Shown in pieces: positions 34,101-40,855 of a DNA stretch of 43,568 bases (its first letter is position 1; the number at the start of each line of letters is the position of its first letter). Location of the stretch: contig JAWUWD010000131.1 in assembly GCA_034112085.1 (NCBI GenBank), positions 1 through 43,568 on the forward strand, written 5' to 3'. Source of the DNA: JAWUWD01 sp034112085 (GTDB lineage: Bacteria > Bacteroidota > Bacteroidia > Cytophagales > Cyclobacteriaceae). Below the pieces are notes generated by a model that had not been told where the DNA came from, ran no database searches, and saw only the letters and a program-made list of their open reading frames with translations. A program made the position numbers and the translations under genes.

Positions 34101-34365
34101 TAGTGGATATACTGATTTGCAAATAGGAAAGACCGTAGGAATGCCCGTGCCAGGGACTTGTAGCTTTGCTGGCTGGGAAGGATTGCCTAATGGAGGTTAT
34201 TGGGGAGTAGTGCCTGTAAGTGCCAAGAATAAGGCTGGAGAATGGATGGAAAACAATCAGACGGAGCCGCTTATCAAAGTGAAAAACATGCCCGGAAAGA
34301 TTGATAATGGAATTGACGAACAACTGGAGCGTTCGATCAAAGAACTGCTTGATGATGTGAAATAA
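31123..34365 (+). CDS. Tricorn-like S41 protease with beta-propeller
   Basis: A 1080-residue secreted protein, signal peptide 1-18 (MAQ cleavage). Residues about 20-540 form a TolB/PD40 beta-propeller with repeated SPDGSTIVF, SKDGKTIAF and SPDKKKMAY blades. A Lys/Asp/Glu-rich linker (about 555-590) precedes a second strand-rich section. A PDZ domain (about 785-835, ITEIINGGPLDKAALKVKAG) is followed by the S41 domain with VDTRFNGGGDLVADL (about 930) and the nucleophile Ser987 in NESMYSDGH. This is tricorn architecture: the propeller gates a peptidase that trims peptides. It stands as a single gene with rlmF 24 bp behind. Confidence 0.9.
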   Translation: MKSKIAILFLFFTSAIMAQVSPQWARYPAISPDGSTIVFTYKGDLYRVPAAGGDAKQLTFHKAHDYKAVWSKDGKTIAFASDRYGNFDIHTMDAQGGSATRLTFHSNDEQPFSFSSDDKNILFGGLRLDDVKHRQHPHRSQPELYSVPIVGGRIAQILTVPAEHVQVNNAGTQFIYHDKKGGENEFRKHHTSAITRDLWTYDVNTKEHKMITSHEAEDRHPVYASDEQSIYFLSERSGVYNIHKQSLTENSVASQLTNFDMHPVRSLSIGSGTLCFSQDGEIYTTVEGQQPKKVNINIRTQASSNSDKFISINGGVREMDVSPDGKEIAFIARGEVFVTAVDGTFTKRITSTPEQERFVKFTADGKGVVYASERDGRWQIYKTTKVRDEEAYFFISTLLKEETLVSGSMDNYLPEFSPDKKKMAYIEGRRTLKVMDLETKATTTLLTPDDLFHMRDGDQNFTWSPDSKWLLVDWGASLNNGEVLLMSADGKQRHNLTESGYYDYSPKWVNGGKQMIWFSNRNGLKSYATSGRSQSDVYSMFFTKEGWDKFSLSKEEFDLQKEIDEANKKDEEGDDDKDDKKKGKKDKDKEEVKVELLTFDWDGMKDRKKRFTIHSSSIGDAVLSKDGETLFYLARFEKNMNLWKTNLRTKETSIALKLDARSGSLMWDKKEENLYLLSGGSISKIDTEASKKTGIKIKGEMELDEAAERQYMFDHVWIRTKGIFYHSNFHGADWNKLKEEYQKYIPHIGNSYEFSEMLSEMLGELNVSHAGSGFGSNIDNGDATASLGIFMDYTHMGNGIKITEIINGGPLDKAALKVKAGMIIEKVNGVTILPSRDVASYFNRMAGKITLLDVVDPANGNARQQITVKPISIGAENTLLYNRWVKINEKEVAEKSNGALGYVHIPGMGDGPYRNIYELMMGKFLDKKAVIVDTRFNGGGDLVADLAMFFTGVPFITYETEARQVGGEPTSRWTKPTLAMFNESMYSDGHCFASGYTDLQIGKTVGMPVPGTCSFAGWEGLPNGGYWGVVPVSAKNKAGEWMENNQTEPLIKVKNMPGKIDNGIDEQLERSIKELLDDVK

Positions 34366-34389
34366 GCTGCATAATCAGCCATATTCTAG

Positions 34390-35340
34390 ATGCAAAAACC
34401 TAAGCAGGACAAACCGAGTTTACACCCAAGAAATAAGCATAAAGGACGTTATGACTTCAAGAAATTGATTCATAGCTCTCCTGAACTTGCTGCTTTTGTA
34501 GTGCTCAATAAATACAAAGTGGAGTCGATTAACTTCAGCGATCCAAAAGCAGTTTTAATGCTTAATCGCGCATTGCTCAGTAATCAATATGGAATCAAGG
34601 AGTGGAATATACCAGAAGGATATCTATGCCCACCAATCCCTGGACGTGCAGACTATATTCATCATATAGCAGACTTACTGTCGAGCACCAATCACGGGAA
34701 AATACCCAAAGGCGATAAAGTTAGGTGTTTGGATATAGGGGTAGGGGCCAATTGTATATACCCGATAGTCGGTACTGCGGAATATGGATGGTCATTTGTT
34801 GGGTCAGATATAGACTCCGTTGCGATCCAATCTGCGCAGCACATAGTGGAGCATAATCCTTCTCTTCAGGGTAAAATGGAACTGAGGTTACAGAAAAACC
34901 CCAAAGGTATCCTTGAGGGAGTGTTCAAGGTGGGGGAGAAGATAGATGTGACTATTTGTAATCCGCCTTTTCATTCATCAGCAGAAGAGGCTAAGTCGGG
35001 CACTCTTCGTAAGTTGAGTAACCTATATAAGAAGAAGGCTTCAAAAGCTACTTTAAACTTCGGTGGACAGAATAATGAACTGTGGTGCGAAGGAGGAGAA
35101 AAGAAGTTCATTAGTGATATGGTTTACCAGAGTAAACAATTCTCTAAGTCTTGTTTATGGTTCACAACATTAGTCTCTAAGCAGTCCAACCTCAATAGCA
35201 TTTACTTGGCTATCAAGAAGGTTGATGTGGTAAATGTAAGAACCATTGAGATGGGACAAGGCAACAAAGTAAGCCGGTTTGTCGCATGGAGCTTTTTGAC
35301 TCTTGCAGAACAAAAAACTTGGGTTGATACTAAGTGGTAA
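34390..35340 (+). CDS. rlmF: 23S rRNA (adenine-1618-N6)-methyltransferase
   Basis: A 316-residue SAM-dependent methyltransferase. The opening HPRNKHKGRYDFKKLIHSSPEL and the SAM-binding CLDIGVGANCIYPI are as in RlmF (YbiN), and the catalytic NPPF is at residues 191-194 (CNPPFHSSAEEA). It modifies A1618 of 23S rRNA (E. coli numbering). It starts 24 bp after the protease and could be read through from it. It converges on the cyclase gene. Confidence 0.93.
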   Translation: MQKPKQDKPSLHPRNKHKGRYDFKKLIHSSPELAAFVVLNKYKVESINFSDPKAVLMLNRALLSNQYGIKEWNIPEGYLCPPIPGRADYIHHIADLLSSTNHGKIPKGDKVRCLDIGVGANCIYPIVGTAEYGWSFVGSDIDSVAIQSAQHIVEHNPSLQGKMELRLQKNPKGILEGVFKVGEKIDVTICNPPFHSSAEEAKSGTLRKLSNLYKKKASKATLNFGGQNNELWCEGGEKKFISDMVYQSKQFSKSCLWFTTLVSKQSNLNSIYLAIKKVDVVNVRTIEMGQGNKVSRFVAWSFLTLAEQKTWVDTKW

Positions 35341-35396
35341 TAGCTCAGAATGCAATTTGTCACTATCGGCATCATCTCAATTATTGATAAAATGTT

Positions 35397-36440
35397 TCAC
35401 AGGTTTTGCGCTTCATGAACTGCATAAACAAGCACTTTCTGCTCTTTCCCTTTTAGTGCGATGCTGTCAAGTCTATCAAAATTAAAGGCCATATTGTCTA
35501 ACTGATCCTTCAAGTTTCCTGAGATCAACAGCTCTTGTTTAAAGTCATTGCATTTACCTTGAATTCTGGCAGCGGTGTTGATCGTGTCTCCGTGATAGGC
35601 GATTTCTTTTTTGTACTTACCGACCTCGGTCACGGTGACTATGCCAGAATTTATACCTGCTTTGAAATGTGGGTTAAGGTTGTAATTACTCATGTAGTAT
35701 TCTTGTTTTTTGATCAATTGCTGTTTGAAATTAAAATATGCATTGATACAATTTTGGTTTCTTAATCCATCATGAAGTTTCCATGTCAATATTACTTCGT
35801 CTCCTACGTATTGGTAAATTTCAGACTCATTTTCGACCACAACTCCTAAGTCGCTAAAGCAGTCCTGAATCAGTTTACTGTATTTGATGTGGCCCAGTTT
35901 TTCAGCATGCTTTGTTGAAGACTTGAGGTCAAGAAACATAAAGATTCGTTCTTCTTCTCGAGGAGTATAGAACTTACCTCGTAAAAGTCTCCAAAGGTTA
36001 TCAGTCCCTAGGAACAGGTTCACTTGCCTTAGGCAAAATAGAAAAATATCGACAGAGATTATATAAAGGTAGATGGCGAAACTGCCTGGTTCAAAGGCAA
36101 ATTGAATCAATCCTATATTCGATCCATAAATTAGATAGGCCAAAATAATCATAGATCCCAGAAAGAGAATGCCATATACGAATCTGAGAATCAGTAGTTT
36201 TTGAATAGATACTTGTTTGTAACCCCGTTCCTCAGTTAGTATTTGAGCCAAACCAGAGATTAATCCGAAGAGTGGCCCCATAATGAAAGCGCTCGCGATT
36301 GATTCCCAAACTTCCCATTGAACCGAGCCTAATTCTTCTGTTCCTTCACCTCTGATAATGCTAAAAAATGCGAAGGCAAAGGTCCATCCAATGACGTATT
36401 GCTTTATGATTTGCCACCTACGCGTATTTCTGAAGTTCAT
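35397..36440 (-). CDS. Membrane-bound class III nucleotide cyclase
   Basis: A 347-residue protein with about four membrane segments (residues about 14-30, 48-66, 84-104, 120-140) and a C-terminal cyclase homology domain (about 160-340). The metal aspartates are Asp171 (FMFLDLKSST) and Asp214 (YVGDEVILTW), and the transition-state residues are Asn288 and Arg292 (GDTINTAARIQ), so it should be active. Whether it makes cAMP or cGMP cannot be read. No binding domain for the product is encoded nearby. It converges on rlmF with a 56-bp gap. Confidence 0.88.
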   Translation of the reverse strand: MNFRNTRRWQIIKQYVIGWTFAFAFFSIIRGEGTEELGSVQWEVWESIASAFIMGPLFGLISGLAQILTEERGYKQVSIQKLLILRFVYGILFLGSMIILAYLIYGSNIGLIQFAFEPGSFAIYLYIISVDIFLFCLRQVNLFLGTDNLWRLLRGKFYTPREEERIFMFLDLKSSTKHAEKLGHIKYSKLIQDCFSDLGVVVENESEIYQYVGDEVILTWKLHDGLRNQNCINAYFNFKQQLIKKQEYYMSNYNLNPHFKAGINSGIVTVTEVGKYKKEIAYHGDTINTAARIQGKCNDFKQELLISGNLKDQLDNMAFNFDRLDSIALKGKEQKVLVYAVHEAQNL

Positions 36441-36720
36441 TTGGTCTCTGTTTGTTGCTGTTTTTCAATTGTAAGGGTGATGAATATAGTATTAAATTAT
36501 ACACGGATGAAGGGTCATGCTATTTATAAGAAACACACATATCTATACTTTACCTTATTGCCTACTATTCATCGTTATCACACTGATGGAATCTTTAGCT
36601 CACCTTTTAAAATATAATATTTTGGATGTATCACATCTGAAATTCCTGTGCTACGTACGTTAGATATACCAAATCATTGGAGCTCACCTCCAGAAATTAT
36701 TAAATTCAAAACATTGCAAA

Positions 36721-37188
36721 ATGAATCCACTAGATAAACTCAAAGAACTCAAATTATCACTGCCAGAAGTATCTACTCCTGGAGGCAATTATGTATCCGT
36801 CAACATTCGTGAAAACATCGCATATCTAGCGATTCAATTCCCCATAAACGGCAAAGATTATTTGTATCAAGGACGGCTAGGAGATGCGTTATCTACCGAT
36901 CAAGGCTATAAAGCCATGGAACTATGTGCACTTAATGTACTGACTCAGGTCAATGCCAAAATCGGCTTTGACAATGTCATAGGTCTAAATCATATTGATG
37001 CTTATTTTCAATCTGGCGATGACTGGGATGATTCTCCCACAGTTGTCAATGGCGCATCTGATCTATTTGTAAAAGTACTAGGTGACAAAGGAGAACACTC
37101 AAGGGCTATCTTTGGGGTGCATAAATTGCCAAGAAACTTTAGCGTTGGGCTCACCGCTTCTTTCACAATCAATAATGAATTTTTGTAA
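36721..37188 (+). CDS. RidA-like protein (distant subgroup)
   Basis: A 155-residue member of the RidA superfamily of the longer, YjgF-divergent type: PEVSTPGGNYVSVNIRENIAYLA, GRLGDALSTDQGYKAMELCALNVL, NHIDAYFQSGDDWDDSP and a final VNGASDLFVKVLGDKGEHSRAIFG. In this subgroup the RidA catalytic Arg is replaced by a different arrangement, so its reaction is unknown. It leads a run of five closely spaced genes ending at 40.8 kb. The TAATATTTTGGATG sequence around 36614-36627 is a possible but imperfect promoter. Confidence 0.75.
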   Translation: MNPLDKLKELKLSLPEVSTPGGNYVSVNIRENIAYLAIQFPINGKDYLYQGRLGDALSTDQGYKAMELCALNVLTQVNAKIGFDNVIGLNHIDAYFQSGDDWDDSPTVVNGASDLFVKVLGDKGEHSRAIFGVHKLPRNFSVGLTASFTINNEFL

Positions 37189-37208
37189 ATTCAACGTAAA
37201 AATAAGAT

Positions 37209-37550
37209 ATGCCACACTTCGTAATTGATTGCTCAGAAAATATAATAGCGCTGAAATCTCCAGAGGAACTCATGCAAGCAGTATATGACACGGCACTGGC
37301 AACTGGACTTTTTGCCAAAGCAGATATTAAGGTGCGAATCAACCCATTTAAGTATTTCAATATTGGAGATGCCAATGATTTTATTCATGTCTTCGCCAAT
37401 ATCATGCAAGGTCGAAACACAGATCAGAAAAGTAATTTATCAAACAAGATTGTAAGTGAATTGAATACCATGTTTCCTGAGGTCCCGATCATTTCGATCA
37501 ACATTAGAGACTTTGAAAAGGCTACCTATTGTAATACATCTATGGTTTGA
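37209..37550 (+). CDS. 5-carboxymethyl-2-hydroxymuconate isomerase-like tautomerase
   Basis: A 113-residue protein of the CHMI/MIF-type tautomerase family. The mature N-terminal Pro (Pro2 after Met removal, MPHFVIDCS) is the catalytic base in this family, and the pattern GLFAKADIKVR, DFIHVFANIMQGRNTDQKSNL and VPIISINIRDF is as in HpcD. Known members isomerise 2-hydroxymuconate semialdehyde products of homoprotocatechuate breakdown, but no other gene of that pathway is here, so another keto-enol substrate is likely. It starts 20 bp after the RidA-like gene. Confidence 0.82.
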   Translation: MPHFVIDCSENIIALKSPEELMQAVYDTALATGLFAKADIKVRINPFKYFNIGDANDFIHVFANIMQGRNTDQKSNLSNKIVSELNTMFPEVPIISINIRDFEKATYCNTSMV

Positions 37551-37594
37551 TTACAGCTGAATTGACTCTGTAACAACACTAAACCCAATCAACT

Positions 37595-38965
37595 ATGCAA
37601 GAATTTGACGCAATCATAATCGGAACTGGACAAGCTGGTCCTTCTATCGCAGCCCGATTTGCTGCCGAAGGCAAGAAGACAGCAATCATCGAACGAAAAT
37701 TATTTGGTGGCACTTGTGTCAACAACGGGTGTACACCCACCAAAGCACTGGTAGCTAGTGCGCGTTCTGCACACATGGCACGTAGAGCCGCTGACTTTGG
37801 TGTCAATATCGAAGGTAGCATCTCAATTGATATGAAAGCTGTCAAGGCAAGAAAGGATGCGATTGTCAACCAATCTACCACAGGAGTAGAGAACTGGCTG
37901 AAGAATACCAAGAACATGACTGTCTTTGAGGGGCATGCAAGATTCGAAGGTCCCAATACGGTCAGTGTGGGAGATCAAATTTTGAAAGCGGACCAGATCT
38001 TCATCAATGTAGGAGGACGGGCTGTGGTGCCTGAAGGGTTTAAAGATGTGAAGCACCTTACCAACAGCACCATCATGGATGTTGACTTTGTGCCAAAGCA
38101 TTTAATCATCGTAGGAGGAAGTTATATAGGACTGGAGTTTGGACAGATGTACCGCAGATTTGGCAGTGAAGTGACGATCATAGACAGAGGTGATCGTTTG
38201 GTGCGCAGGGAAGATGAAGATGTGTCAGATGAAATCAAAAAGATATTAGAAGATGAAGGCATCAAATTTCGATTCGAGGCGGATTGTCTTAGTGCAAGGA
38301 TGCAAGATGATCAAGTGGTGGTCAATGTAGATTGCCAAAACGGAGACAATGAAATAATTGGTAGCCACCTACTATTGGCTGTTGGTAGAAACCCCAACAC
38401 CCATGACTTGGGGCTTGAAAAGGCAGGTATTGCCACGGATAAACGAGGCTATATTGAAGTTGATGACCATCTTCAAACCAATGTCAAAGGCGTATATGCT
38501 CTTGGAGATTGTAATGGGCAAGGAGCATTTACGCACACTGCCTACAATGACTTTGAGATAGTAGCGGCCATTATATTTGATAATGATCCGCGGAAAGTGT
38601 CTGACAGAATTCTATGCTACGGATTGTTTATCGATCCTGCACTCGGACGTATAGGCATTACGGAAACTGAAGCGAGAAAGTCAGGGAAGAAGGTACTGAT
38701 GGGAGTTCGTACCATGAAGCGCATCGCTAGGGCTAAAGAAAAAGGGGAGACCTATGGCTTCATGAAAATATTGGTGGATGCAGAGACTGACAAGATCCTG
38801 GGTGCAACGATACTGGGTATAGAAGGAGATGAAATTATACATTCACTTTTAGACATCATGTATGCTGATGCACCGTATACGGTGATTCAACGAGCAGTAC
38901 ATATTCACCCGACAGTATCAGAATTGATCCCTACAACTTTGGCAGAATTGAAGCCGCTGATATAA
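37595..38965 (+). CDS. MerA-like pyridine nucleotide-disulfide oxidoreductase
   Basis: A 456-residue FAD-dependent enzyme. The FAD-binding motif is GTGQAGPSIA, the redox disulfide is Cys41-Val-Asn-Asn-Gly-Cys46 in GGTCVNNGCTPTK, NAD binding is around IVGGSYIGLEFG, and the C-terminal catalytic pair is His438/Glu443 (HIHPTVSEL). This sequence form is closest to mercuric reductase and related reductases. It lacks the N-terminal metal-binding domain and the C-terminal Cys pair of true MerA, so the substrate is probably a small quinone, disulfide or aldehyde rather than mercury. It starts 44 bp after the tautomerase. Confidence 0.85.
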   Translation: MQEFDAIIIGTGQAGPSIAARFAAEGKKTAIIERKLFGGTCVNNGCTPTKALVASARSAHMARRAADFGVNIEGSISIDMKAVKARKDAIVNQSTTGVENWLKNTKNMTVFEGHARFEGPNTVSVGDQILKADQIFINVGGRAVVPEGFKDVKHLTNSTIMDVDFVPKHLIIVGGSYIGLEFGQMYRRFGSEVTIIDRGDRLVRREDEDVSDEIKKILEDEGIKFRFEADCLSARMQDDQVVVNVDCQNGDNEIIGSHLLLAVGRNPNTHDLGLEKAGIATDKRGYIEVDDHLQTNVKGVYALGDCNGQGAFTHTAYNDFEIVAAIIFDNDPRKVSDRILCYGLFIDPALGRIGITETEARKSGKKVLMGVRTMKRIARAKEKGETYGFMKILVDAETDKILGATILGIEGDEIIHSLLDIMYADAPYTVIQRAVHIHPTVSELIPTTLAELKPLI

Positions 38966-39002
38966 CTAATATTTGAAAACACTCACAACTCCAACTAATA
39001 CC

Positions 39003-40232
39003 ATGAAGTCAATAACACTATTAATTCTATTGATTCTCTGCACTTTTTTCACCAGCACAATCGCTCAAGATAATATCGAAGGAACAGATAATATGGCAGG
39101 TAAAAATTACCTGATCAACTCAGAGATCTTAGGGGAAGAGAGAGAAATTCAAGTATTCTTGCCAGCCAGTTACGAAAGTTCTGATACCGAATACCCTGTG
39201 CTATATATTCTGGATGGTCAGCGACTTTATTTATATGGTGTCAGCTTGCTCAAATCATTTACTCATTTTGAACAAACACCAGAATTTATAGTGGTTGGAA
39301 TTACGAATAAATATCCAGATCGATTCGGCCATTTCAATGGTCCTGCAAATTCTTTTCAAGAATTCTTGACAAAGGATGTCATCAACTTCGTAGAGGACAA
39401 TTTCAAAACCAACGATGAAAGACTGCTCTTTGGATGGGAATTTGGAGGAGGTTTCGTGATACAAACCATGATGGATAATCCAGCACTCTTTGATGCCCAC
39501 ATAGCTGCAAGTCCTTATCCATTAAGTGATGCAAATATGACTTCTTCTGTTGCCAGAATGAAGGGATTGGATGATATGTTGAAAAGGGACACTAAATCAT
39601 ACTTGTACTTTGCCGTTAGCGAGAACGAAAGTGTGGTTGGACAAGGCACGGACTACTTAGGTGACTTACTTGAGATAGGTAATCCTCCAAACATTGATTG
39701 GACATACAATAAATTGAGAGGGGAAGAACACAGGTCCACACCATATGCGACTATGTATCATGGCGTGAAGAATTACTATCATTTCTATCCTGCGTTACAA
39801 TTCACAACTCTGGAAGATTTTAAGAGCAAGGGAGGCTTGATGAACATGTATAGTTACAATTTGCAACGCGCAAGGTTGTATGGTTTTTCTTCTGAATTGA
39901 GTGGATGGACAATGTTCAGTACAACTCGGGCTGCCATTCGCGCCAATGATTATGATCAATTTCATTTGTTGGTGACAGAATTTAGCAAACACAGCTTCTT
40001 GGGCCAAATAAGACTAAGTCGAGCAAGTCCTATTGCTGAATTTTATTTGAAACATCAGAAATTTGATCAGGCTATAGAGATCTTCAATTATTTAAGTGAG
40101 TTACATCCTGAATCTGAAATTCCATTGACTGGATTGGGTGATGTGTATACAGCTCAAAAGGATGAAAGAAAGGCGGCAAAATATTATAAAAAGGCTGAGG
40201 CATTAAAAATGGATGCTCAAAAAGGGAATTAA
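39003..40232 (+). CDS. Secreted esterase-fold protein without the serine nucleophile, with C-terminal TPR
   Basis: A 409-residue protein with a signal peptide ending near AQDN. The alpha/beta-hydrolase (esterase D-like) part covers about 25-280: EYPVLYILDGQ, then the nucleophile elbow FGWEFGGG where the family has GHSxGG, so the nucleophile position is Glu146. The late His (GEEHRSTP) is kept. A TPR-like pair follows near the C-terminus (LTGLGDVYTAQKDERKAAKYYKKAE). Loss of Ser argues against hydrolysis; it may bind rather than cleave its ligand. The ATG at 39003 is preferred to a TTG 30 bp upstream. PNPOx gene follows after 11 bp. Confidence 0.8.
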   Translation: MKSITLLILLILCTFFTSTIAQDNIEGTDNMAGKNYLINSEILGEEREIQVFLPASYESSDTEYPVLYILDGQRLYLYGVSLLKSFTHFEQTPEFIVVGITNKYPDRFGHFNGPANSFQEFLTKDVINFVEDNFKTNDERLLFGWEFGGGFVIQTMMDNPALFDAHIAASPYPLSDANMTSSVARMKGLDDMLKRDTKSYLYFAVSENESVVGQGTDYLGDLLEIGNPPNIDWTYNKLRGEEHRSTPYATMYHGVKNYYHFYPALQFTTLEDFKSKGGLMNMYSYNLQRARLYGFSSELSGWTMFSTTRAAIRANDYDQFHLLVTEFSKHSFLGQIRLSRASPIAEFYLKHQKFDQAIEIFNYLSELHPESEIPLTGLGDVYTAQKDERKAAKYYKKAEALKMDAQKGN

Positions 40233-40243
40233 ATCAGAATACC

Positions 40244-40834
40244 ATGAAACAGAATTTCACTCAATTTGCATTCACGGACAGTGTCAGAGTGGAGCAAGAA
40301 AAGTATGGGTCAAGGAAGTCATACCAAAGAATGGAAGAGAATGGCCCAGACCAATCTCACATTTTTCAAAGAGAGACTGCACATATAGGAGGCATGGATA
40401 GCTTCTATATGTCTACAGTTGGGGAAAATGGCTGGCCATATGTACAGTTTCGAGGAGGTTCAAAGGGATTTCTCAAAGTAATAGATAGCCAAACCATCGG
40501 ATACGCTGACTTCCGTGGCAACATGCAATACATCAGCACGGGCAATATCAAAGCAACACAGAAGACAGCTTTGATACTGCTTGACTATCCTACCAAAACT
40601 CGACTGAAAATCTGGGCTGAAACGGAGATTCTTGATCCAGAAAAACACCCAGAGTTGAAAGGAAAATTGGTAGTGGAAGACTATGAAGCGAAAGTGGAGC
40701 GCTTAGTAATCTTTCATCTTAAAGCATTTGATTGGAACTGCCCACAGCACATCACACCCAAGTACTCGATTGAAGAGATGAAGGAACTAATGAAGGCAAA
40801 TGATGATGTTAAAAACTATCTTATTGCTGAATAG
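40244..40834 (+). CDS. FMN-binding PNPOx-like protein
   Basis: A 196-residue split-barrel flavoprotein. The SFYMSTVGENGWPYVQFRGG segment and GYADFRGNMQYISTGNI match the FMN-binding pattern of pyridoxamine 5'-phosphate oxidase-like proteins, and RLKIWAETEIL follows. The specific PNP-binding residues of PdxH are not recognisable, so an oxidoreductase of other substrate is more likely. It is the last gene of the five-gene run and converges on the outer-membrane gene at 21 bp. Confidence 0.75.
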   Translation: MKQNFTQFAFTDSVRVEQEKYGSRKSYQRMEENGPDQSHIFQRETAHIGGMDSFYMSTVGENGWPYVQFRGGSKGFLKVIDSQTIGYADFRGNMQYISTGNIKATQKTALILLDYPTKTRLKIWAETEILDPEKHPELKGKLVVEDYEAKVERLVIFHLKAFDWNCPQHITPKYSIEEMKELMKANDDVKNYLIAE

Positions 40835-40855
40835 GTGTTTTTATTTGCCATCTGG

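Noticed and set aside
37551..37573. TTACAG / CTGTAA hairpin after the tautomerase gene as a terminator
   Set aside because: Only 6 bp, no T-run, and inside a closely spaced operon.
37595..38965. Mercury resistance operon
   Set aside because: No MerR, MerT or MerP, and the reductase lacks the C-terminal Cys pair and the N-terminal metal-binding domain.
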